Below the pieces are notes generated by a model, which saw only the letters and a program-made list of their open reading frames with translations, was not told the origin of the DNA and made no database searches. A stretch of 21,481 bases of DNA from DAIMFL01 sp964372215 (GTDB lineage: Bacteria; Pseudomonadota; Alphaproteobacteria; Dongiales; Dongiaceae), in the NCBI GenBank assembly GCA_964372215.1, contig CAYJQC010000052.1, positions 1 to 21,481 of the forward strand. Reading direction: 5' to 3'. The position numbers and the translations under genes are program-made. This document shows, piece after piece, positions 14,035 through 21,481 of the stretch. Numbering within the stretch: position 1 is the first letter of the stretch; every line of letters starts with the position of its first letter.

Positions 14035-15153
14035 CTACTTCCTGAGCAGGAACTCGCGGCCGACCTTGACCTGGGGCTTGCCGTCATAGGCGATGATGTC
14101 GGCGGTGGCGTAGGTCTCGGTCCAGCGCTGCGGCAGGTACGAGCCGGTGCCGACCACGTCGATCGGCGCGCCGGCCTCGGCCATCACCTTGCACTTGGCC
14201 GGGTCGAAGCCCGAGGAGGCGACGATCTTCACGCCGCGGAAGCCCTCGCGGTCGAGGGCATCGCGCAGATGATAGATCGCGGCGGCCGAGACCCCGGCGC
14301 CGACCAGGTAGCGCAGCTCGGATTCGTTGCGGTAGCCGCGGATCGCCTGCGGCGCGTGGCGCTCGAGCATCGCGTAGGAGGCCGGCGGATCGAGGCCTTC
14401 GACGAAGCGGCTGCCGGGCGTGTCGACCCGCACGCTCAGCCGGCCGGACTGCGCGAGATCGGGAAAGCGCCGGCAGACCTCGAGGGAGTCGGTGACCTCG
14501 CGCCCGAAATAGTCGACCAGCGCGGTCATGTCCTCGTTCGGGAAGGTCTCGTGGAACATCTCGGCGGCGCGCAGGGTCGAGCCGGCATAGCCGATGAAGG
14601 CGTGCGGCATGGTGCCCTTGCCACTCAACTGGCCGAAGAAATGGGCGGTGGCGTCGGTGGCGTTGGCGACGAAGCCCTTGGCGCCGTGCTTGCGGCGCGC
14701 GCGGCCCGAGCCGACGCTGGCGGCGTAGGCCATGATCTCCGCCATTTCCAGGCCGGCGCAGTGGCGCGCGTCCATCGCCAGGAAGGCGGCCTTCTGCAGG
14801 TCGGCGCACATGGTGTAGGCGTTGAAGGCGGCAACGCAGGCCGGGCCCAGCTTCTGCAGGAGCAGGGTCTCGAGGTCGACCAGGTGGAACAGCGAGCCGG
14901 AGATGTAGAGGATCGGCTCGCCGGCGCCGACCCACCTCCCCTCGGCGTAGTTGACCTCGATCTCGATCTTGGCGCCACGCGCCGCCGCCACCTGGCGCAG
15001 CCAGTCGACGGCGAGGCGCGGGGCCGAGATCACCGGCCGGCGCATGAACACCGCATAGGTCACGGACTTGTCGCCGAAGCGGCCGACGGCGGCCTTGGTC
15101 TTCAGGAAATACTGATCGGTCCAGGCCGGCAGCTCGTGGAGATCGGGGTGCAT
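14035..15153 (-). CDS. pncB: Nicotinate phosphoribosyltransferase
   Basis: This enzyme joins nicotinate to PRPP to make nicotinate mononucleotide, the first salvage step to NAD. Family marks are LPAWTDQYFLKTK at the N-terminus, EMAEIMAYAASVGSG, GTMPHAFIGY (the GTMAHS-like motif), and the phosphate-binding strands VKIVASSGFDPAK and GAPIDVVGTGSYLP. The start shown (ATG 15153, MHPDLHELPAWTD) gives 372 aa and fits homology. An in-frame ATG at 15243 would add a Pro/Ala-rich 30-residue tail and has a slightly better ribosome site (GGGGA), so it remains possible. It follows the DAHP synthase gene on the same strand, probably in one transcript. nadE, which acts later in the same pathway, is about 9 kb away in another unit. 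Confidence 0.9.
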   Translation of the reverse strand: MHPDLHELPAWTDQYFLKTKAAVGRFGDKSVTYAVFMRRPVISAPRLAVDWLRQVAAARGAKIEIEVNYAEGRWVGAGEPILYISGSLFHLVDLETLLLQKLGPACVAAFNAYTMCADLQKAAFLAMDARHCAGLEMAEIMAYAASVGSGRARRKHGAKGFVANATDATAHFFGQLSGKGTMPHAFIGYAGSTLRAAEMFHETFPNEDMTALVDYFGREVTDSLEVCRRFPDLAQSGRLSVRVDTPGSRFVEGLDPPASYAMLERHAPQAIRGYRNESELRYLVGAGVSAAAIYHLRDALDREGFRGVKIVASSGFDPAKCKVMAEAGAPIDVVGTGSYLPQRWTETYATADIIAYDGKPQVKVGREFLLRK

Positions 15154-15277
15154 GGCCGTGCCAGCCTGCCTGGCGGCGGAGCCGCGCGCAAGCGGCGCCG
15201 GATCGGCCGGGGCTGGGCCGCCATCGCGCGGCGGGTGGGACATGCCGGTCCCCGCAATGCCCTGCGGGCGGCTGTGC

Positions 15278-16666
15278 TTACGACGCCACGGCGGCGAGGC
15301 GCCGGCCGCTGTTGGCCTGGCGCTCGGCCTTGAGCTGCTCGGCGATCAGGAAGGCGAGCTCGAGCGCCTGGCTGGCGTTGAGCCGCGGGTCGCAATGGGT
15401 GTGGTAGCGATCGGCCAGGGCCTGCTCGGTGATCGCCTGGGCGCCGCCGATGCATTCGGTGACGTCCTGGCCGGTCATCTCGAAATGGACGCCGCCGGGA
15501 TGGGTGCCCTCGGCCCGGTGCACGGCGAAGAAGGCGCGCACCTCGGCCAGGATGCGGTCGAACGGCCGGGTCTTGTAGCCGGTCGACGACTTCACGGTGT
15601 TGCCGTGCATGGGATCGCAGGCCCACACCACCTTGCGGCCGGCGCGGGCGACGGCGCGCACCAGCTTCGGCAGCTGGGCCTCGACCTTGTCGTGGCCCAT
15701 GCGCGAGATCAGGGTCAGGCGGCCGGCCACGTTCTGCGGATTGAGGATGTCGATGAGCTGCAAGAGCTCGTCGGGCGTCATGGTCGGCCCGCATTTCAGG
15801 CCGATCGGGTTCTCGACCCCGCGCAGGAACTCGACATGGGCGCCGTCCGGCTGGCGGGTGCGCTCCCCGATCCAGACCAGATGAGCCGAGCAGTCGTACC
15901 ACTTGCCGGTCAGGCTATCGACCCGGGTCAGCGCCTGCTCGTAGGCCAGCAGCAGCGCCTCGTGGCTGGTGTAGAACGAGGTCTCGCGGATCTGCGGCGT
16001 GGTCTCGCCGGTGACGCCGCAGGCCGCCATGAAGTCGAGCGATTCCGCGAGCCGGGTCGCCAGCTCCTGGTAGCGGTGGCCCTGCGGGCTGTCGCCGACG
16101 AAGTCGAGGTTCCACTGATGGACCTTGTGCAGGTCGGCGAAGCCGCCCTGGGCGAAGGCGCGCAAGAGGTTGAGGGTCGCGGCCGACTGGTTGTAGCCCT
16201 GCACCAGGCGCTCGGGATCGGGGATCCGCGCCTCCGGGGTGAAGTCGATGCCGTTGATGATGTCGCCGCGATAGCTCGGCAGCTCGACCCCGCCGATCAC
16301 CTCGGTCGGCGCCGAGCGCGGCTTGGCGAACTGGCCGGCCATGCGGCCGAGCTTCACCACCGGGCAGGCGGCGCCATAGGTCAGCACCACCGCCATCTGC
16401 AGCAGCACCCGGAAGGTGTCGCGGATGTTGTCGGCGCGGAACTCGGCGAAGGATTCGGCGCAGTCGCCGCCCTGCAGCAGGAACGCCTTGCCCTCGGCGA
16501 CCTCGCCCAGGGCGGTCATCAGGCTGCGGGCCTCGCCGGCGAACACCAGCGGCGGATAGGTCTTGAGCCGCGCCTCGACCGACGCCAGCTTGGCCTTGTC
16601 CGGATAGTCGGGGACCTGGGTGACCGACTTCGATCGCCACGTTTCCGGGGTCCATTTCGCGCTCAT
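15278..16666 (-). CDS. Class II 3-deoxy-7-phosphoheptulonate (DAHP) synthase
   Basis: This 462-aa enzyme condenses phosphoenolpyruvate with erythrose 4-phosphate, the first step of the shikimate pathway to aromatic amino acids. It is the plant-like class II type: WTPETWRSK at the N-terminus, the metal-site cysteine C69 in LLQGGDCAESF, GRMAGQFAKPRS, VENPIGLKCGPTM, and the metal-binding stretches WACDPMHGNT, HFEMTGQDVTEC and HCDPRLNASQ. I use the ATG at 16666 (MSAKWTPE), which has AGGCAGG just upstream; the frame is open to 16828 but the extra part has no family similarity. Effector control cannot be read from the sequence. It is followed by the nicotinate phosphoribosyltransferase gene. Confidence 0.95.
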   Translation of the reverse strand: MSAKWTPETWRSKSVTQVPDYPDKAKLASVEARLKTYPPLVFAGEARSLMTALGEVAEGKAFLLQGGDCAESFAEFRADNIRDTFRVLLQMAVVLTYGAACPVVKLGRMAGQFAKPRSAPTEVIGGVELPSYRGDIINGIDFTPEARIPDPERLVQGYNQSAATLNLLRAFAQGGFADLHKVHQWNLDFVGDSPQGHRYQELATRLAESLDFMAACGVTGETTPQIRETSFYTSHEALLLAYEQALTRVDSLTGKWYDCSAHLVWIGERTRQPDGAHVEFLRGVENPIGLKCGPTMTPDELLQLIDILNPQNVAGRLTLISRMGHDKVEAQLPKLVRAVARAGRKVVWACDPMHGNTVKSSTGYKTRPFDRILAEVRAFFAVHRAEGTHPGGVHFEMTGQDVTECIGGAQAITEQALADRYHTHCDPRLNASQALELAFLIAEQLKAERQANSGRRLAAVAS

Positions 16667-16824
16667 GACCTGCCTCGCATCGCTTCCATGGGGCCCGGCC
16701 GAATGCCGGCCGTCCCGCAGGGAAGGACGGGTATACGCCCGAACCGACTCGGGTTTCAACCGACCCGGCCGGCGCCCTCGCCCGACGGGAGCCGCGCCTT
16801 GAATAGGCACGGAATCGGGCAGCC

Positions 16825-16841
16825 ACAAGCGCCTCGCTTGT
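16825..16841. other. Small stem-loop upstream of the DAHP synthase and vapB genes
   Basis: ACAAGCG (16825-16831) pairs perfectly with CGCTTGT (16835-16841) around CCT. It lies in the 234-bp divergent region between the DAHP synthase start and vapB. It could be a terminator remnant or a protein site; I cannot tell which. I saw no aromatic-amino-acid leader peptide for the synthase. Confidence 0.35.
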
Positions 16842-16894
16842 AGACACCGAAAATCTAGTCTATTATTCTAACTGGTTTAAATTTCGGTCTAGAT
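16838..16894 (+). promoter_or_regulatory. Promoter and palindromic operator of the vapBC pair
   Basis: A -35-like TTGTAG (16838-16843) stands 17 bp before TATTAT (16861-16866, 5 of 6). TAGACA with TATTCT is an alternative pair, also 17 bp apart. ATCTAG (16853-16858) and CTAGAT (16889-16894) form an inverted repeat straddling the -10 and the probable transcription start, the expected place for autorepression by the antitoxin. The stretch is strikingly AT-rich for this window. Confidence 0.45.
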
Positions 16895-16900
16895 CTTGTG

Positions 16901-17140
16901 ATGATCACCGTCGGCGCCTTCGAGGCCAAGACCCATCTCTCCGCCCTTCTCGACCGCGTCGCGCGCGGCGAGGAGGTGCTCATCACGAAGCACGGCAAGC
17001 CCGTCGCGCGTCTGGTAGGCGCGCGCCAGTTCGACCGCGAGCGGGTGAGCGAAGCAGTGGAGAAGCTGAAGCTCCTGCGCCGAGGCACGACCCTGGATGG
17101 CCTGTCCTGGAAGGCGCTCCGGGACGAGGGAAGGCGTTGA
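16901..17140 (+). CDS. vapB: VapB antitoxin, Phd/YefM type
   Basis: A 79-aa antitoxin. MITVGAFEAKTHLSALLDRV and EEVLITKHGKPVARLV are typical of the Phd/YefM DNA-binding fold, and the charged C-terminus (about 45-79) should bind and block the PIN toxin. The start is the ATG at 16901, or the adjoining GTG at 16898; neither has a good Shine-Dalgarno, and the AT-rich leader suggests a short or leaderless message. The stop codon overlaps the toxin start by two bases, so the pair is co-translated. It probably represses its own promoter through the ATCTAG/CTAGAT palindrome. Confidence 0.9.
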   Translation: MITVGAFEAKTHLSALLDRVARGEEVLITKHGKPVARLVGARQFDRERVSEAVEKLKLLRRGTTLDGLSWKALRDEGRR

Positions 17141-17550
17141 CCGCCGGCGTTCTGGATTCTTCGATCGCGCTGAGCTGGTGCTTCGAGGACGAGGCCTCCC
17201 CGGAAGCCGACGCGCTGCTGGACCGGATCCGCGACCAGGGTGCGGTGGTTCCCGTGCTCTGGTACCTCGAACTGGCCAATGTGCTGTTGCAGGCCGAAAA
17301 GCGCGGCCGGATCGCGCCAAGCGACGTGACGACGCGGCTCGAGCTCATCGCCGCGCTTCCCATCGCGGCAGACGACGAGACACCTGCCCGGGCCTGGCGC
17401 GAAATCCTCGCCCTGGCGCGCGCGCAAGGGCTCACCAGCTACGACGCAGCCTATCTCGAGCTTGCGGTCCGCCGCGGCGTCCCGCTGCTGTCCAAGGACA
17501 ATGTACTCGCCGCGGCCGCCCGGCGCCTCGGGGTGGCAGTTCTTCCCTGA
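17137..17550 (+). CDS. vapC: VapC toxin, PIN-domain RNase
   Basis: A 137-aa PIN-domain ribonuclease. The four acidic metal-binding residues of the family are present: D7 (GVLDSSIALSW), E45 (WYLELANVL), D103 (TSYDAAYLELA) and D121 (LLSKDN). Such toxins cleave tRNA, rRNA or mRNA when the antitoxin is degraded; the target here is unknown. The start codon is TTG at 17137, overlapping the vapB stop, with GAGG 7 nt upstream, which favours it over any later start. The catalytic set is complete, so the toxin should be active. Its stop is 31 bp from that of the convergent glutathione reductase gene. Confidence 0.94.
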   Translation: MTAGVLDSSIALSWCFEDEASPEADALLDRIRDQGAVVPVLWYLELANVLLQAEKRGRIAPSDVTTRLELIAALPIAADDETPARAWREILALARAQGLTSYDAAYLELAVRRGVPLLSKDNVLAAAARRLGVAVLP

Positions 17551-17581
17551 TCCCGGCCGCGATGCTGGCGAGGGCCTGCCC

Positions 17582-18958
17582 CTACTCCGCCGCCTCCTTG
17601 ATCGGGTCCGCCACCTTGCTGCGGAGCGTCACGAATTCCTCGGCGGCGCTCGGGTGGATGCCGATGGTGGCGTCGTACTGCGCCTTGGTGGCGCCGCAGG
17701 TATAGGCGATGGCGAGGCCCTGGACGATCTCCGCCGCGTCCGGGCCCACCATATGCGCGCCGACCACCCGGTCGCTCTTCGGCTCGACCACCAGCTTCAT
17801 CATCATGCGCTCGTCGCGGCCCGTGAGGGTGTGCTTCATCGGCTTGAACGAGGTGCGGTAGACGTCGACCGCGCCGTATTTCGCGCGGGCGTCGCGTTCC
17901 GACAGGCCGACGGTGCCGACCGGCGGCTGGCTGAACACCGCGGTCGGCACGGATGTGTAGTCGGGCTTGCGCGCGCTGCCGCCGTACAGGGTCTCGGCGA
18001 AGCACTGGCCCTCCATGGTGGCGACCGGGGTCAGCATCAGCCGGTCGGTCACGTCGCCGAGCGCGTAGATGTTGGGGACGCTGGTCTTCAGCCAGTCGTC
18101 GACCACGATGCCGCCGCCCCTGGCCGTCTTCACCCCGGCGTCCTCGAGCCCGAGACCGTCGGTGTTGGGCGTGCGGCCGGTGGCGAACATGACGAGGTCG
18201 GCCGACAGCTCCTGGCCGAGATGGTTGGTGAGGGTCGCGCCGCCCCTGCCCGCCTCGATCTTCTCGGGCCGGCAGCGGGTGTGGATCTCGACGCCGCGCT
18301 TGCGCATCTCCTGGGCCAGGGTCACCCGGACGTCGTCGTCGAAGCCGGTCAAGAGCTCCTCGCCGCGGATCATCATGGTGACTTCGCAGCCGAGGGTCTG
18401 GAAGATGCCGGCGAATTCCACCGCGATGTAGCCGCCGCCGACGATGATCAGGCGGGCCGGCAACGCCGGCAGGTCGAGCGCCTCGTTCGAGGTGATGGCG
18501 TGCTCGATCCCGGGGATCGCCGGCATCCGCGGCCGGCTGCCGGTGGCGATCAGGATGGTCTCGGCCGAGACCGCGTGCTGGCCGATGCGCACGGTGTGGG
18601 CGTCGATCAGCCGCGCCCGGCCCTCCAGGATCTCGACCCCGGCGTCCTTCAGGAGCTTGATGTAGATGCCGTTGAGCCGGTCGAGCTCGCGGTTCTTGTT
18701 GGCGATCAGCTTGCCCCAGTCGAAGGTCGGCAGATGGGCGTCCCAGCCGAAGGCGACCGCGTCCTCGAAGCCGTCGCGGAACTGCGACCCGTAGACCAGC
18801 AGCTTCTTCGGCACGCAGCCCCGGAGCACGCAGGTGCCGCCGACCCGCAGCTCCTCGACGATGGCGACCCGGGCGCCATAGCCGCCGGCCAGGCGCGCCG
18901 CGCGCACCCCGCCGGAGCCGGCGCCGAGCACCAGGAGGTCGTAGTCGTAGCTGGCCAT
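17582..18958 (-). CDS. gor: Glutathione-disulfide reductase
   Basis: This FAD enzyme reduces oxidised glutathione with NADPH in the cytoplasm. The 458-aa product has the FAD motif LLVLGAGSGGVRAARL (8-23), the redox disulfide C43/C48 in GGTCVLRGCVPKK, the NADPH-binding GGGYIAVEFAG with a following Arg-containing MMIRGEE as in NADPH-specific reductases, the second FAD contact YALGDVTDR, and the active-site HPSAAEEF near the C-terminus. The CVLRGCVPKK form separates it from dihydrolipoamide dehydrogenase and mercuric reductase. The ATG at 18958 has GGAGG 8 nt upstream. It begins 17 bp after the ABC permease stop, so it is probably the third gene of that operon. Confidence 0.95.
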   Translation of the reverse strand: MASYDYDLLVLGAGSGGVRAARLAGGYGARVAIVEELRVGGTCVLRGCVPKKLLVYGSQFRDGFEDAVAFGWDAHLPTFDWGKLIANKNRELDRLNGIYIKLLKDAGVEILEGRARLIDAHTVRIGQHAVSAETILIATGSRPRMPAIPGIEHAITSNEALDLPALPARLIIVGGGYIAVEFAGIFQTLGCEVTMMIRGEELLTGFDDDVRVTLAQEMRKRGVEIHTRCRPEKIEAGRGGATLTNHLGQELSADLVMFATGRTPNTDGLGLEDAGVKTARGGGIVVDDWLKTSVPNIYALGDVTDRLMLTPVATMEGQCFAETLYGGSARKPDYTSVPTAVFSQPPVGTVGLSERDARAKYGAVDVYRTSFKPMKHTLTGRDERMMMKLVVEPKSDRVVGAHMVGPDAAEIVQGLAIAYTCGATKAQYDATIGIHPSAAEEFVTLRSKVADPIKEAAE

Positions 18959-18975
18959 GGCGAGCCCTCCTTCTG

Positions 18976-20372
18976 CTAGGCCGCGCGCGGCACCGCCGCC
19001 CCGGCCGGCATCGGCCGCGCCGCCGCCATGCGCCGGGCGAGCAGTACGATGACCGCCGCCGCCTGCAGCAACGGCGGCAGGATCGCCATCAGCGGACCGG
19101 CCCCCGGGGTCGGCAGGAACAGCGGCAGCAAGAGGTCGCCCTCCAGCAGCGCGGCCAGCGCCGGCAGCGGCACGTAGAGCACGACCAGGTAGATGAAGGC
19201 CGCGAGGTCGGCGCGCCGCCGCTTGCTGTTGAAGTTCAGGAACAGCACGAAGGCGATGTCGCGGGCCATGAACAGCAGGGCCGCCAGCGCCATCGAAGCG
19301 CCGCCGCGCCGGAACTCGGCGAATTCGGGGAGGTTTTCGATCGCGGCCGGCAGGCGGAGGATGTTGCCGGTGACCAGGACCACGAGCCCGAGAACCAGCG
19401 CGACCGCGATCGCGAAGGTCGGCAGCCACAGCGGCATCAGGGCGAGCACGCGCCGCAGGTCGCCGCCGGCGGCCGACGCCGCCAGCCAGCGATAGCGCAC
19501 GATGTCCTTGGGCTGCAGGAACAGCACGAAATAGGTGAGCGCCGTGGCGATCACCGCCGGCACCACCAGCCAGGCGAAGACCGGCACGTCGGGCTCGCGC
19601 AGCTTGGCGAACAGGAACCCCTCGGCATACAGCATCAGGAACAGGACCATCAGCAGCCAGACGAAGGGGTAGGAGCGGTACTGCAGCTCGATCCGCATCA
19701 GCCGATAGCCGCCGACGAGGGCCCAGGCGAGGAATGCCGCCAGGGAGGCCAGCGCGAAGGCCGGCGTGTGCGCCGCGACGCCGTACCAGGTAACCTCTGC
19801 ATTGGTGTTGAACGTGGCCACGTCGAGGCCCTCGCCGAACGGCACCAGCGCGACCACCAGCAGGCCGACGATCTGGCTCATGGTGACCGGCAGGCGGCGG
19901 CCTTGCGCGCCGCGGCCGAGGATGGCGAGGCAGGACGCCATGGCGACCGCCTGGCCGAGCAGCCCGGTGCCGACGCGGATCGCCAGCTCGAACAGCAATT
20001 GGCCGAACGACACGCCGGGCCACGCGGCGTAGGCATAGACCGCAAGGCAGAGCGCCGCGCAGTACCAGACGAACACGGTGCCGCCGAACAGCTTGCCCCA
20101 AGTCATCGACCAGGCGCCGAGCGCCGACATGCGCTGGGCGTCCCAGGTGCCGCCGGCGACCTCCTCGGCGACCGCGTCGGCGGCCCGGCGGGTGCCCCAG
20201 AAGGCGACCAGGGCGTAGAACAGCCAGCTCGCGGTGCCGGCCAGCCGCTCGCCGGTATAGCTCTCGCTGTACAGCGCGAGGGCGAACAGCAGCCCGATCA
20301 CCACCGGCGCGGCGATCAGGCGCTGGAGCGAGAGCTGGAGCCAGAGGTTGCGCTGGAATTCCGGATTGAGGC

Positions 20373-20376
<4 letters not shown>
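18976..20376 (-). CDS. ABC-2 type transporter permease with about 12 helices
   Basis: A 466-aa hydrophobic membrane protein, the partner of the ABC ATPase. I count about 12 hydrophobic helices (for example residues near 20-38, 96-118, 132-152, 165-182, 205-226, 235-256, 268-290, 312-340, 354-375, 383-400 and 420-445). This is twice the six of an ordinary ABC-2 half-permease, so one chain may form the whole pore. There is no signal peptide. The N-terminal stretch with RRAADAVAEEVAGGTWDAQR between early helices resembles the cytoplasmic helix of ABC-2 exporters that contacts the ATPase. The ATG at 20376 overlaps the ATPase stop as ATGA, so the two are co-translated. The substrate is unknown. 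Confidence 0.85.
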
Positions 20377-21329
<953 letters not shown>

Positions 21330-21481
21330 GGGGGAGGTCCGGCTGGATGGCTCAGAGACAGGCCCTCACCCACCCCCCCCCATCTGCGCGGGGGCCCACC
21401 CACACCCCACCCGGGGGGGGGGCGCCGCCAATCTGGTGGGCGGCGAAGAAGATCAGGTGGGCCAGCAACTGGCGGCGGTGC
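21330..21481 (-). other. Right edge: possible gene end and a G/C homopolymer tract
   Basis: On the minus strand, 21481 to about 21425 reads in one frame HRRQLLAHLIFFAAHQIGG, a plausible coding segment (perhaps membrane-associated) of a gene that begins outside the window. The same frame then passes through low-complexity sequence and stops at 21352. The section 21361-21425 has a run of nine C, another of ten G and imperfect CCCACC repeats, like a degraded intergenic palindrome or an unreliable stretch of assembly. I do not call a gene with confidence. Confidence 0.3.

Noticed and set aside
16667..16840. Attenuator with a leader peptide ahead of DAHP synthase
   Set aside because: No short frame with clustered Phe, Tyr or Trp codons was found; only G/C-rich hairpin potential remains.
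13801..16843. Two long plus-strand frames (13801-15333 and 15152-16843) opposite the nicotinate phosphoribosyltransferase and DAHP synthase genes
   Set aside because: Both are antisense shadows of well-conserved enzymes, and the first also runs through the insertion-sequence end and hairpin repeat.
17462..18979. 505-aa plus-strand frame opposite glutathione reductase
   Set aside because: Low-complexity antisense product; it overlaps vapC and the reductase, both clearly real.

Overview
The window looks like chromosome from a high-GC alphaproteobacterium. The GC-ending codon use, the two-synthetase arrangement implied by the GluRS type, the DUF3303 and PhnB-like VOC proteins, and the G/C-rich palindromic intergenic repeats fit a Rhodospirillales- or Hyphomicrobiales-like genome. 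I cannot name a genus from sequence alone. Most genes are ordinary housekeeping or small-metabolism genes. I see no CRISPR array, prophage, secondary-metabolite cluster, rRNA or tRNA.

Layout. 1-411 is intergenic, with a palindromic repeat and a promoter-like site. A lower-GC gene of unknown function follows (412-897, +). From 7197 down to 1017 a minus-strand run reads DUF3303 protein, flavodoxin-like quinone reductase, glutamine-dependent NAD synthetase (nadE), glutamyl-tRNA synthetase (gltX) and cysteinyl-tRNA synthetase (cysS). nadE and gltX overlap by 4 bp. Between the first two genes lies an exact-period 385-bp duplication that holds two copies of a 175-bp inverted-repeat element and a decayed second reductase gene. 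From 7341 to 10602 (+) there is a hydrolase cluster: amidase, VOC protein, M20 deacylase. A YefM-YoeB toxin-antitoxin pair with a recognisable TGTACA operator follows (10607-11192).

Next come a maleylacetoacetate isomerase-like GST and a GFA-family zinc protein (both -), then a divergent LysE-type exporter (+). A 948-bp IS5-family element (12968-13915) has landed inside one arm of a roughly 110-bp hairpin repeat between convergent genes. On the minus strand after it are nicotinate phosphoribosyltransferase and class II DAHP synthase. Then come a VapB-VapC pair (+, from 16901) and a minus-strand cluster of ABC ATPase, 12-helix permease and glutathione reductase, reaching the right edge.

How the genes fit together. 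Two NAD-synthesis steps occur in the window (nicotinate phosphoribosyltransferase and NAD synthetase) but in separate transcription units. The ABC exporter and glutathione reductase look co-transcribed, and the amidase, VOC and M20 genes may form a catabolic unit for an unknown amide. The least ordinary feature is the duplicated reductase/DUF3303 junction. All 12 base differences between the intact and broken reductase 5' ends are synonymous, so the broken copy was probably under selection until recently.
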